A stretch of DNA of 64,000 nucleotides from Bacillota bacterium (GTDB taxonomy: Bacteria; Bacillota; Clostridia; Christensenellales; Aristaeellaceae). The stretch's first letter is position 1, and every line of letters begins with the position of its first letter. The stretch is from positions 131,124-195,123 of the forward strand of contig JAEWSC010000064.1 of NCBI GenBank assembly GCA_023398575.1, in the 5' to 3' direction. Below, piece by piece: positions 27,212 through 35,330 of the stretch. Below the pieces are notes generated by a model that saw nothing but the letters and a program-made list of their open reading frames with translations, searched no databases and had not been told where the DNA came from. A program made the translations under genes and the position numbers.

Positions 27212-27766
27212 TCAGCCTGTTGCCTGCGCCTTTGCTCTTTTAGTGTACATGCCCAAAAGATAGCGAACAGGTACCATAATCAAAGCGCACAATAGAACGG
27301 TGTAAACAATAGAACCTAGAGCGCGGCCAATATGAATCCATCCCAAGCTCACACCATTAAGATAAATAAACAGCATATGAACCGCTTCGAACCAGATGAT
27401 ATTAAAGAATGCACACATGATGGTACGAAGGTATGGATTGATATTCATTCCCGGTTTTCCCTGGCTGCGTTCCTGCTCAAGCTTTCTTTCCGACTTATCG
27501 GCAAAAATCAGACTTCCCAGCTGTCCAATAGCCGGATAGCCTATTAAATTGAAATTGGAAACACCGGCGGTCATAACTTCAGATATGATGCCCAATACAC
27601 AGGCAATACCAAAGGAATAAAAGCGTCCATACGCTACTGTTGCTATCGCTATCAAAGAAAACATGAGATTAGGAGTAATGCTGCCCACCGCAAAATAGGG
27701 CATGATACAAACTTGGCATAGGTATCCAATAAGCGACAAAAGGACAGCACGAAATACCCTGCGCAT
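27212..27766 (-). CDS. mreD: rod shape-determining protein MreD
   Basis: A small membrane protein of 184 residues with five to six hydrophobic helices. It starts MRRVFRAVLLSLIGYLCQ and lies directly after mreC with GGAGG before the ATG. Family identity rests on hydropathy and position, since MreD sequences diverge strongly. Confidence 0.82.
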   Translation of the reverse strand: MRRVFRAVLLSLIGYLCQVCIMPYFAVGSITPNLMFSLIAIATVAYGRFYSFGIACVLGIISEVMTAGVSNFNLIGYPAIGQLGSLIFADKSERKLEQERSQGKPGMNINPYLRTIMCAFFNIIWFEAVHMLFIYLNGVSLGWIHIGRALGSIVYTVLLCALIMVPVRYLLGMYTKRAKAQATG

Positions 27767-27769
27767 ACA

Positions 27770-29020
27770 TCAATCCTCCTCAACAGTAAACTGGTCCAGG
27801 GAGAATGTCGGCGTAGGCGACGGTGTGGGCGGAAGTGTTGACGGCGGCACCGTCGTGGGTTGATTCAAGCTGCCCGGCACCTGGTATTCCAGGCTATTGC
27901 TAGGGGGTGGCAAGGTAAGAACGGGTCTGGGGGTAGGCGTAGCTGTAGGAACGGGTGTAGGTGTTGCATTTGGATCAGGGGTAGGCGAGGGCGTACCAAA
28001 TTGAATGATCTTGTCACCTATCTCTAAGACCGGAAGCGGTCTAGGTGTATCCAGAGGAATAAACTCTCTGACAACACTGGTGTTCCCACGTGTTTCAATA
28101 GCTGCGGCATCCGGCCTATAGCGTAATACAATCACATACTCTATATGCTGAAAGTCGACAATTGGCTCTACCACAATATACGGCTTATTAGCATCCATCC
28201 CACGTGTGCTTTCCCGTACATGCCCAATGGGTATGCCTTTGGGGAAGGCTAGATTGGCTGCTCCGGCAGAACCTACTCCAGAGGTAACAACCAAGTCATC
28301 AGGCCTTGGAAGGCTGTCCTGAAGGTAGTACATGCGGCACATCGGCTCACCGTTAACACCTAGCGTCCCTCTAATCGTTCCCTGATCGCGTGAGCTTTCG
28401 ATCAGCCCGGGAATGCTGGCCGAGCTGTCAATAATAGAACGAACCAAGGAACTGTTTGCCGTCACACTATAAGTAAATCCAACCAGCGCACCAGACATGG
28501 TAACAGCCATATAATCCTCGATCCCGTCGTTTGACCCCTTATCTATGGTAAATACTGAAAAATAGTTATTGTCTTCGCGGCCAATGACTGTGCAAGGGAT
28601 AGGGCTCATGGCAGCATTGGCAGATATCTCATCATAAATGTCTTCGTATTTCTGAAGTTTAGTTTGCAACTCATACACCAGCATGGAGTCATACGATAAT
28701 TGCACATTTTCAGCCGATACACGATTAAACTCATATTCCAGGTTACTGCGATACTTTAGCGTACGCAGATAACCGACCACCACATTGGTTATGCCTGAAA
28801 AAACATTCTGTACAGATGTAGCTGAGTTGGACACTACTTCGCCAGGTGTCTGGAAAAGGTTATTGGTGGGAAAAATGCTTGCAAATACCATGATGCCAAT
28901 AATCAGAAGCAAAAAAACACTGACCACCCAGACAGTAATTTTTCTGAGCCTTGGGTGCTCCTTCTTTTCTGGTTCTATTTGTATGGGTTTGTCTGCAACT
29001 TTTCTTTTCCTGAATTTCAT
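27770..29020 (-). CDS. mreC: MreC, downstream copy with proline/threonine-rich tail
   Basis: A rod-shape protein of 416 residues. A basic N terminus (MKFRKRKVAD) is followed by a membrane span (VVSVFLLLIIGIMVFASI), a coiled-coil stretch near residues 90-130 and the two-lobed beta domain (VGFTYSVTANSSLVRSIID). The last ~90 residues are a TP/SP-rich extracellular tail missing from the other copy. About four of five residues are identical to the upstream copy over 310 residues (counted by eye). GGAGT/AAGGAG precedes the ATG at the same distance in both copies. Confidence 0.9.
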   Translation of the reverse strand: MKFRKRKVADKPIQIEPEKKEHPRLRKITVWVVSVFLLLIIGIMVFASIFPTNNLFQTPGEVVSNSATSVQNVFSGITNVVVGYLRTLKYRSNLEYEFNRVSAENVQLSYDSMLVYELQTKLQKYEDIYDEISANAAMSPIPCTVIGREDNNYFSVFTIDKGSNDGIEDYMAVTMSGALVGFTYSVTANSSLVRSIIDSSASIPGLIESSRDQGTIRGTLGVNGEPMCRMYYLQDSLPRPDDLVVTSGVGSAGAANLAFPKGIPIGHVRESTRGMDANKPYIVVEPIVDFQHIEYVIVLRYRPDAAAIETRGNTSVVREFIPLDTPRPLPVLEIGDKIIQFGTPSPTPDPNATPTPVPTATPTPRPVLTLPPPSNSLEYQVPGSLNQPTTVPPSTLPPTPSPTPTFSLDQFTVEED

Positions 29021-29107
29021 GGTTACAGATAGCCACTCCTTATCATTGGCGCAGGAAGCTGCTCTTTCCTATCCTGTGCAGTATCACCACTTTTTCGGCG
29101 AGATAGC
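27998..29107 (-). repeat. tandem duplication, unit 2 (mreB tail + mreC)
   Basis: This is the downstream copy of a ~1.11-kb direct repeat. It runs from a duplicated copy of the last ~20 mreB codons to the IIQF codons of the mreC tail. Boundaries were set by hand alignment and may shift by a few bases. Confidence 0.85.
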
Positions 29108-29194
29108 TGAATTGAATCATTTTGTCGACTATCTCTATAACCCACAACAGTCTTACGGTATCCAACGGGACATATTATTCGCTAATGGCACTGC
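29043..29194 (-). pseudogene. duplication scar: dead mreC tail joined to an mreB C-terminal remnant
   Basis: Read on the minus strand from 29194, the sequence still aligns with codons of the other copy's tail (LDTPRP to DKIIQF) but carries a stop and a frame change. It then runs in frame into YLAEKVVILHRIGKS and SFLRQ-stop, matching the true mreB end YLAENVEILHRIGKS and GFLRQ-stop. The junction at about 29105-29108 marks the unit boundary of the duplication. Confidence 0.85.
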
Positions 29195-30218
29195 TTACTC
29201 ACGCGTTTCCATCGCTGACGCACCCGGTTTATAGCGTAATACGGTCACGTTCTCCACATTCTGAAAATCAACAATCGGTTCTACCACAATATACTGCTTG
29301 TTAGCATCCATCCCGCGGGTGCTCTCCCGTACATGACCGATGGGTATTCCCTTAGGGATGGATAGATTGACAGCACTCGCAGAAACTACCCCGGAGGTTA
29401 CGACCAAGTCATCAGGCCTAGGAAGAATGTCCTGAAGGTAGTACATTCGGCACATCGGCTCACCGTTTTTGCCTAGTGTTCCACTAATCATCCCTTGATC
29501 CCGGGAGCTTTCGATCAGCCCCGGAATGCTGGCCTGGCTGTCAATAATCGAACGGACCAAAGAACTATTTGCTGTCACATTGTAAGTAAATCCAACCAGC
29601 GCGCCTGACGTGGTAACAGCCATAAAATCCTCAATGCCGTCTCTGGATCCCCTATTAATGGTAAATACCGAAAAATAATTGCCATCATTGCGGCCGACGA
29701 CCGTGCAAGAGATTGGGTTCATAGCATCAATAGCAGATACTTCATCAAATATATCCTCAAATTTTTGAAGCCGAGACTGCAATTCAATTACAAGCATAGC
29801 ATCATACGATAATTGCGCATTTTCAGCCGTCACACGGTTAAGTTCAGATTCCAGGTTGCTGCGGTACTTTAGCGTACGCAGATAGCCGGCTACCGCATTG
29901 GTTATGCCAGAAAATATATTCTGAACTGGCGTAACAGAGTTTGCAACTATTTCTCCAGGCACTTTCAGAAGGTTATTGGTGGGAAAAATGCTGGCAAAGA
30001 CCATGATACCGATAATCACGAGCAAAAAAACACTAACCACCCAAGCAGATATTTTTCTGAGCCTTGGATGCTCCTTCTTTTCAGGTTCGATTTGTATGGG
30101 ATTGTCTGCAACTTTTCTTTTCCGAAATTTCATGGTTACAGATAGCCTCTCCTTATCATTGACGCAGGAATCCACTCTTCCCTATCCTGTGCAGAATCTC
30201 CACATTTTCTGCCAGATA
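29108..30218 (-). repeat. tandem duplication, unit 1 (mreB tail + mreC)
   Basis: This is the upstream copy of the ~1.11-kb direct repeat. It begins inside the genuine 3' end of mreB and ends in the degenerate mreC tail. The two units have diverged to roughly 80% protein identity, so the event is not recent. Confidence 0.85.
29195..30133 (-). CDS. mreC: MreC, upstream copy without the tail
   Basis: A protein of 312 residues with the full MreC architecture: basic N terminus, membrane span, coiled coil and beta domain. It ends at METRE-stop, where the other copy continues with a long TP-rich tail. The start at 30133 is set by alignment with the other copy (MKFRKRKVAD) and by AAGGAG upstream; an earlier in-frame ATG at 30175 lies inside mreB. 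No disabling change is seen in the MreC domain, so it may be functional. Confidence 0.88.
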   Translation of the reverse strand: MKFRKRKVADNPIQIEPEKKEHPRLRKISAWVVSVFLLVIIGIMVFASIFPTNNLLKVPGEIVANSVTPVQNIFSGITNAVAGYLRTLKYRSNLESELNRVTAENAQLSYDAMLVIELQSRLQKFEDIFDEVSAIDAMNPISCTVVGRNDGNYFSVFTINRGSRDGIEDFMAVTTSGALVGFTYNVTANSSLVRSIIDSQASIPGLIESSRDQGMISGTLGKNGEPMCRMYYLQDILPRPDDLVVTSGVVSASAVNLSIPKGIPIGHVRESTRGMDANKQYIVVEPIVDFQNVENVTVLRYKPGASAMETRE

Positions 30219-31181
30219 GCCGATCCCCATCGCAGCGCAATCCATTGGTTCTTTGGCAAGTAACACAGGTATACCAAGCTCAGAAGCAATAAACTGATCC
30301 ATGCCAAAGAGCATTGATCCGCCGCCAGTTAAATGGATACCACTTCGCATTACATCAGATGCAAGCTCTGGCGGCGTACGTTCCAATACCCATTTGATAG
30401 CAGATAATATCGCCAGACAAGGTTCACTCAACGCTTCATACACCTGTGCGGAGGTGATTTCGGTAGTTTGAGGCAGGCTAGTGATCAAATCGCGTCCGCG
30501 CACCAGGGCTCGCCTTGCTTCTTCAATTGGAAGCGCGGCACCAAGATCCATTTTTACTTCCTCAGCAGTGCGGTCACCGATAAGCATATTGAATTCGCGT
30601 TTGATGAAGTTGATAATTGCTTCATCCATTTTTACACCGCCGACGCGTATGGAATGGGAAATGACAATACCACCTAGCGATATAACAGCCACATCCGTCG
30701 TGCCCCCGCCAATATCCACAACCATGCTGCCCACAGGTTCGTATACGGGCAGGCCGGATCCTATTGCGGCTGCAAAAGGCTTTTCAATAATATGTACTTG
30801 CCTGGCACCGGCTACCTTAGTTGCTTCAGTCACGGCATGGCGCTCTATCGGCGATATGCTGCATGGTACCGTAATCAGAACTCTGGGCTTGATTAAGTGA
30901 GAAACGCCAACAGCCTCACGGATGAAGTATTGAATCATTAGTTTCGTCATATCGAAATCTGATATGACACCTTCACGAAGGGGGTGAATATCCATAATGC
31001 CACCTGTGGTACGGCCTTTCATGATCCGGGCCTCTTCCCCTATGGCTTTGACAATACGCTTATTATCACTTTCTACCACGACAATGGTTGGCTCGCTGAC
31101 AACAATTCCTTTCCCGCGAACATACACCAAAGTGTTGGAAGTCCCCAAATCTATGCCAATGTCCGGCGCTACAATGGCCAT
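30156..31181 (-). CDS. mreB: rod shape-determining protein MreB
   Basis: An actin-like filament protein of 341 residues. It shows the phosphate-binding loops DIGIDLGTSNTLVY and VDIGGGTTDVAVIS and the adenosine motif HLTGGGSML. The ATG at 31181 gives the usual MreB start; the long frame would begin with TTG inside maf. It is the first shape gene after maf, and radC, often found between them, is absent. Its last ~20 codons are part of the tandem duplication. Confidence 0.95.
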   Translation of the reverse strand: MAIVAPDIGIDLGTSNTLVYVRGKGIVVSEPTIVVVESDNKRIVKAIGEEARIMKGRTTGGIMDIHPLREGVISDFDMTKLMIQYFIREAVGVSHLIKPRVLITVPCSISPIERHAVTEATKVAGARQVHIIEKPFAAAIGSGLPVYEPVGSMVVDIGGGTTDVAVISLGGIVISHSIRVGGVKMDEAIINFIKREFNMLIGDRTAEEVKMDLGAALPIEEARRALVRGRDLITSLPQTTEITSAQVYEALSEPCLAILSAIKWVLERTPPELASDVMRSGIHLTGGGSMLFGMDQFIASELGIPVLLAKEPMDCAAMGIGYLAENVEILHRIGKSGFLRQ

Positions 31182-31197
31182 GTCTACACATCCATTC

Positions 31198-31785
31198 TTA
31201 AAATACGCTGATACCAAATTCCTGCAGCATTTTCCTCACCAAAGCCATTGGCAGGCCAATTACGTTGGAGGCACTGCCGCGAATCTCTTCCACAAACATA
31301 CCGCCCCGCCCTTGTATAGCATAAGCACCGGCCTTATCCATGGGCTCGCCGGTTTTTACATAAGCCGACGCGGTCTGCTCGTCCAACGTGGAAAAGCGGA
31401 CCTGCGTTCTATCATATGCAATGTTTATTCTTCCAGTTATACTGTCCTTTATACAGACACCTGTGTAGACTTCATGCCAGCCATTACTGAGCGAAAGCAG
31501 CATTTTTACCGCTTCCTCAAACGACGATGGCTTGCCCAATACCTGACCATCTCGCGCCACCAATGTATCGGCTGCCAAGATCATGCGGTTGGGATAAAGA
31601 TTCTCAACATCCTCCGCTTTACGCTTAGCCAGCAGACATACGCGCTCGTGGGGAGTTCCATCACAGCTTTCATTCGTATCCAAGCTGACGACCTCAAACG
31701 GTACACCCATGAGCCCAAGCAATTCTTTGCGGCGGGGCGAGCCAGACGCAAGAATAATTGGCGTCATGGTGGATTGTAAATGCAA
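31198..31785 (-). CDS. maf: Maf-family nucleotide pyrophosphatase
   Basis: A house-cleaning dNTP/NTP pyrophosphatase of 195 residues. The signature is ILASGSPRRKELL, followed by LAADTLVARDGQVLGKP and the RVCLLAKRKAE region. The start is taken as TTG at 31785, because GGAGGAG lies 5 nt before it. The ATG at 31767 sits 23 nt from that site and has none of its own. It heads the mre operon, 16 nt before mreB. Confidence 0.9.
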   Translation of the reverse strand: MHLQSTMTPIILASGSPRRKELLGLMGVPFEVVSLDTNESCDGTPHERVCLLAKRKAEDVENLYPNRMILAADTLVARDGQVLGKPSSFEEAVKMLLSLSNGWHEVYTGVCIKDSITGRINIAYDRTQVRFSTLDEQTASAYVKTGEPMDKAGAYAIQGRGGMFVEEIRGSASNVIGLPMALVRKMLQEFGISVF

Positions 31786-31821
31786 GCTTGCTCCTCCTCA
31801 ATCGTTTGCGGCGTTCTAGTT

Positions 31822-31832
31822 ATTATAGCACA
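31822..31832 (-). promoter_or_regulatory. extended -10 promoter of the maf-mre operon
   Basis: TGTGC followed by TATAAT (31822-31827 on the minus strand) lies 37 nt before maf. I see no good -35 box. Confidence 0.55.
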
Positions 31833-31890
31833 TTGGCGCCTGATTCGTACAGGCTTCCAACCAAAAAGGCAGCGATATCCGCTGCAACAC

Positions 31891-31933
31891 AAAACCCCAA
31901 TGACAGAAAAAGCGTTGCCGTCATTGGGGTTTT
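31891..31933. terminator. terminator after rnfB
   Basis: AAAACCCCAATGAC (31891-31904) pairs perfectly with GTCATTGGGGTTTT (31920-31933). T runs lie on both sides. It ends the rnf transcript and insulates the maf promoter. Confidence 0.85.
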
Positions 31934-31960
31934 GCTGCTTGTAAATAATGTATGAACTTC

Positions 31961-33028
31961 TTAGTTTACGCTGGATGAGGATGGCACTGAATGCACATTG
32001 GGAGTAGTGCCTACCTTGGCATACTCATCGCGTACATGGTCACGCACATGCAGTGTGATACACTTTTTGGGGCATTTCGCAACACACTCGCCGCAGCCAG
32101 TACATGCTTCCGTAATTTCATGTGGTTGCTTGCGTTCACCACTGATCGCTTCAAACTTGCAAGTCTTCTTACAAATTGTACAGCCGATGCACTCGCTCTT
32201 GTCAATTTCAGCAATCTTCCGATTGTCAAAGTCACCCCATATAGCAGAGGTTGGACAGCTTTCCGCACACATCATACATCCTACACACTTTTCATTATCA
32301 ATCTGCGGAAGATGATTTTTCATTGATATGGCATCAAATTTGCATTCATTGAAGCAAATTTCGCAACCGATACAGCCAGCCTTGCAATTGTCTGCTACCA
32401 ATTTACCCTTTTCGGCAGCACGGCACAAAAGCCGGACAGGAAGCTTTTCGGGCTGCAAAGCGATAACATGCTTGGGGCAAGACGTGACACACGCGCCGCA
32501 GCTGGTGCATTTTTCGGTATCAATGACGGCGATCATGCGCTTTTCATCAATGTGGATAGCATCAAATTTGCAAGCACGGACACAGGTACCAAGCCCAAGG
32601 CAAGCATATTGACATGCTTTGTCACCGCCAGAAACCAACGTAGCAGCAACACAATCCTGTATACCTGAATAATTAAACTTTGTTTTACACCTATCCAAAC
32701 CACCCTGGCAAATGACTTGCGCAACGGTACGCTTGTCACTGTCAACATTGTTTTCGATGCCTAATATGGCAGCAACTCTCTTTGCCAGATCAGCTCCGCC
32801 GACAGGACATGCGTTGATGGGTGCAGTGCCTGATGCCAGAGCCTCCGCTAGACCATCGCACCCCGGGTAACCACAACCGCCGCAGTTAGCACCAGGCAGC
32901 GCTTCTCTAAGTGAATCACGCAAGGGATTACCAGGCACCGCAAAAACCTTTGAGGTGATGGTCAAAACGATACCAAACAGCAATCCCAAGCCGCCAAGCG
33001 TAAGCGTGGCGATCAAAATGCCATTCAT
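31961..33028 (-). CDS. rnfB: Rnf complex subunit B, polyferredoxin type
   Basis: The electron-input subunit of the Rnf ferredoxin:NAD+ oxidoreductase, 355 residues. An N-terminal membrane anchor (residues 1-25) is followed by the ANCGGCGYPGCDG cluster (C49, C52, C57, C74). Six further Cys-x2/5-Cys-x2-Cys-x3-Cys sets lie near residues 139-153, 174-184, 215-229, 248-258, 280-290 and 309-323. That is more ferredoxin modules than in proteobacterial RsxB. A short serine-rich tail ends the protein. It is the last gene of the operon, followed by a terminator. Confidence 0.95.
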   Translation of the reverse strand: MNGILIATLTLGGLGLLFGIVLTITSKVFAVPGNPLRDSLREALPGANCGGCGYPGCDGLAEALASGTAPINACPVGGADLAKRVAAILGIENNVDSDKRTVAQVICQGGLDRCKTKFNYSGIQDCVAATLVSGGDKACQYACLGLGTCVRACKFDAIHIDEKRMIAVIDTEKCTSCGACVTSCPKHVIALQPEKLPVRLLCRAAEKGKLVADNCKAGCIGCEICFNECKFDAISMKNHLPQIDNEKCVGCMMCAESCPTSAIWGDFDNRKIAEIDKSECIGCTICKKTCKFEAISGERKQPHEITEACTGCGECVAKCPKKCITLHVRDHVRDEYAKVGTTPNVHSVPSSSSVN

Positions 33029-33045
33029 GAGATCACCCTTTTCTA

Positions 33046-33621
33046 TTACTTAATTAGGCCACTAAAGCCAAGGAATGAAATCGCCATCAATCCGGCAGTG
33101 ATAAGCGCACCTGGAAATCCATCCATCCACTTGGGCATTTTAGATATAGCAAGACGCTCCCGAATGGCAGAAAATAAGACGATGGCCAATGTGAAGCCAA
33201 GTGCAGATCCAGTACCATTTACCACAGACTGCAGAAGATTGTAACCCTTTGTCATATTCAAAACGGTGACGCCAAGCACAGCACAGTTGGTTGTAATCAA
33301 AGGCAGATAAACGCCCAATGCCTGGTAGAGCGAGAAGCTGAATTTTTTCAGAGCCATCTCTACTACCTGTACCAGCACGCCAATAACCAGAATGAACGCG
33401 ATGGTATACAAATATTGCAAGTTCAGCGGGACAAGAAGAAAGGTATATATCAAGTAGCAAATCAACGATGCAAGCGCCATTACGAATGTAACGGCCATGC
33501 CCATTCCAAGGGCTGTTTCCAGCTTTTTAGAAACGCCCAGAAAGGGGCAAATACCAAGAAATTGAGACATAATAAAGTTGTTAACCAATATGGAGCCAAT
33601 CAGTAACAGTAAGTACTCCAT
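33046..33621 (-). CDS. rnfA: Rnf complex subunit A
   Basis: An integral membrane subunit of 191 residues. It starts MEYLLLLIGSILVNNFIMSQFLGICPFLGVSKK, which carries the conserved cysteine that binds the in-membrane iron centre shared with RnfE/NqrE-type subunits. Six helices are visible. The ATG touches the rnfE stop, with GGGAGG upstream. Confidence 0.96.
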   Translation of the reverse strand: MEYLLLLIGSILVNNFIMSQFLGICPFLGVSKKLETALGMGMAVTFVMALASLICYLIYTFLLVPLNLQYLYTIAFILVIGVLVQVVEMALKKFSFSLYQALGVYLPLITTNCAVLGVTVLNMTKGYNLLQSVVNGTGSALGFTLAIVLFSAIRERLAISKMPKWMDGFPGALITAGLMAISFLGFSGLIK

Positions 33622-34274
33622 TATGCCGCCTCCCTTTCTAGCCTAGCTTTGGCAGCTTGCTTCTTTTCAAAGACCTTGACAATAAGGTTTACCAGCGCCA
33701 GAACAATACCTAGCATAATAAACCCGCCTGGCGCCTGACTAACAATAGTCATCGGTGGTACATCCACAGGCAGAATCTGCATGCCAAAGAATGTGCCCTT
33801 GCCAATAACCTCACGAATGGAAGCAAGTATGGTAATAGCTAGTGTAAAACCAGCACCCATACCCAGTCCGTCCATAATGGAAGCCATTGGCAGATTGGTG
33901 AACGCAAAGGCTTCTGCTCTGGCAAAAATAATGCAGTTCACAACGATCAACGGGATATAGATGCCCAGTGTTTTATCAAGAGCAGGTAGGTATGCCTTGA
34001 TTAACAACTGAACGATTGTCGTAAAGGATGCGATTACCACGATGAACGCGGGAATACGTACATTTCCCGGGATAATCTTACGCAACAAGGAAATGATGAG
34101 GTTTGAAAACACAAGCACTGCCGTCGTTGCAAGTCCCATGCTGATACCATTGGCCGCCATGGTGGTTACAGCCAACGTGGGGCACATACCGAGCACCAAA
34201 CGAAAGGTTGGATTCTCTTTCACAATGCCGTTGGTGAAAACGTTTTTCAGCCGTGTCAAATTGCTCTCAGGCAT
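33621..34274 (-). CDS. rnfE: Rnf complex subunit E
   Basis: An integral membrane subunit of 217 residues homologous to RnfA in inverted topology. The conserved segment is NPTFRLVLGMCPTLAVTT. Its start codon overlaps the end of rnfD by 8 nt, and its ribosome binding site GGGGAGG lies inside rnfD. In the usual order rnfCDGEAB, rnfG would lie between rnfD and rnfE; here there is no space for it. Confidence 0.96.
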   Translation of the reverse strand: MPESNLTRLKNVFTNGIVKENPTFRLVLGMCPTLAVTTMAANGISMGLATTAVLVFSNLIISLLRKIIPGNVRIPAFIVVIASFTTIVQLLIKAYLPALDKTLGIYIPLIVVNCIIFARAEAFAFTNLPMASIMDGLGMGAGFTLAITILASIREVIGKGTFFGMQILPVDVPPMTIVSQAPGGFIMLGIVLALVNLIVKVFEKKQAAKARLEREAA

Positions 34275-35325
34275 GCTGCTTCACCTCCCCAAAGGATTTT
34301 GGCATTGTCAGCCGATCAATTAAAGGCGTTGCCACATTCATAAACAAGATGGCGAAGGAGCATCCTTCAGGATAGGAAGAATAAGAACGGATTACGAATA
34401 GCAAAATGCCGCAGCCAAGACCCATAATGATCTTGCCAACATTGGTCATGGGCGAAGTAGAATAGTCGGTTGCCATGAAGATTGCGCCAAGGAAAACGCT
34501 GCCGGACAGTAATTGGAACATTGTGTTGCTGAATGCAAGCCCCCATGCTGCGGTAGTATCGCCGCTTAACACCTGTGAGTAAACACTGATCTGTGAGCCT
34601 TCTTTGATCAGATAGCACAGGAACACTGAGCCTATAAACGTTACAGGTATACGCCAATCAATAACGCGCCTGAAGAGCATATAGGCAAAGCCAAGTAATA
34701 GAGCTAGCTTGCTTGTTTCACCCAATACACCGGGGACCTGGCCAGAAAACATCTGCCATAGCGATATTCCGGTGGAGGACACAAGAGAATATGTGCCTTC
34801 TGCAGCCTTTCTTGCAGTCATCAATGGTGTTGCTTTGGATATTGTGTCAATCGCATCCGGAACAAGACCAGTCAGGAAATTACCTGGTGTAGGAGTTGGG
34901 TAGCTGGACATCAGCGCCATCCAGGAGATGAACAGTATCGCCCTGGCCGCCAAGGCCGGATTCATGAAGTTTTGCCCAAGGCCGCCAAATAATTGCTTTA
35001 CCAGCACGATGGCAAGTATCGATCCTATAGCAGCAATCCACCATGGGGCACCTGCCGGCAGATTGAACGCTAGTAATAGGCCGGTAACGACAGCGCTCAA
35101 GTCTGATACAGTAACAGACTGCTTTGATTTTTTCTGATAATACGCTTCTGCAGCAACTGCACTTACAACGGAAACCGCCATCAGAATCAGCGACCGTAAG
35201 CCAAAGAACCAAATAGAAGCAATAACAGCCGGGATCATTGCTATGATTACATCGCCCATCAAACGACGGGTGTTTGTATTGTCTCTGATGTGCGGCGAAG
35301 AAGAAACGGTCAGATTTTTTAGCAT
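34267..35325 (-). CDS. rnfD: Rnf complex subunit D
   Basis: A polytopic subunit of 352 residues that carries a covalently bound FMN. The flavin threonine motif reads ISKATPL, with T169 as the predicted attachment site. The N-terminal SSSPHIRDN is typical of the family. The ATG at 35325 is preferred because GGGG lies 10 nt before it; the ATG codons at 35334 and 35331 are too close. It overlaps rnfE directly. Confidence 0.95.
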   Translation of the reverse strand: MLKNLTVSSSPHIRDNTNTRRLMGDVIIAMIPAVIASIWFFGLRSLILMAVSVVSAVAAEAYYQKKSKQSVTVSDLSAVVTGLLLAFNLPAGAPWWIAAIGSILAIVLVKQLFGGLGQNFMNPALAARAILFISWMALMSSYPTPTPGNFLTGLVPDAIDTISKATPLMTARKAAEGTYSLVSSTGISLWQMFSGQVPGVLGETSKLALLLGFAYMLFRRVIDWRIPVTFIGSVFLCYLIKEGSQISVYSQVLSGDTTAAWGLAFSNTMFQLLSGSVFLGAIFMATDYSTSPMTNVGKIIMGLGCGILLFVIRSYSSYPEGCSFAILFMNVATPLIDRLTMPKSFGEVKQHA

Positions 35326-35330
35326 GGTCA

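Noticed and set aside
27810..27990. Repeated GGTGTAGG/GTAGGCG-like words that could suggest a repeat array
   Set aside because: They are codons of the TP/SP-rich MreC tail, irregular in spacing and without spacers, so not CRISPR and not a true tandem array.
30997..31779. Plus-strand frame across mreB and maf
   Set aside because: It lies opposite two well-identified genes and shows no domain; a shadow frame.
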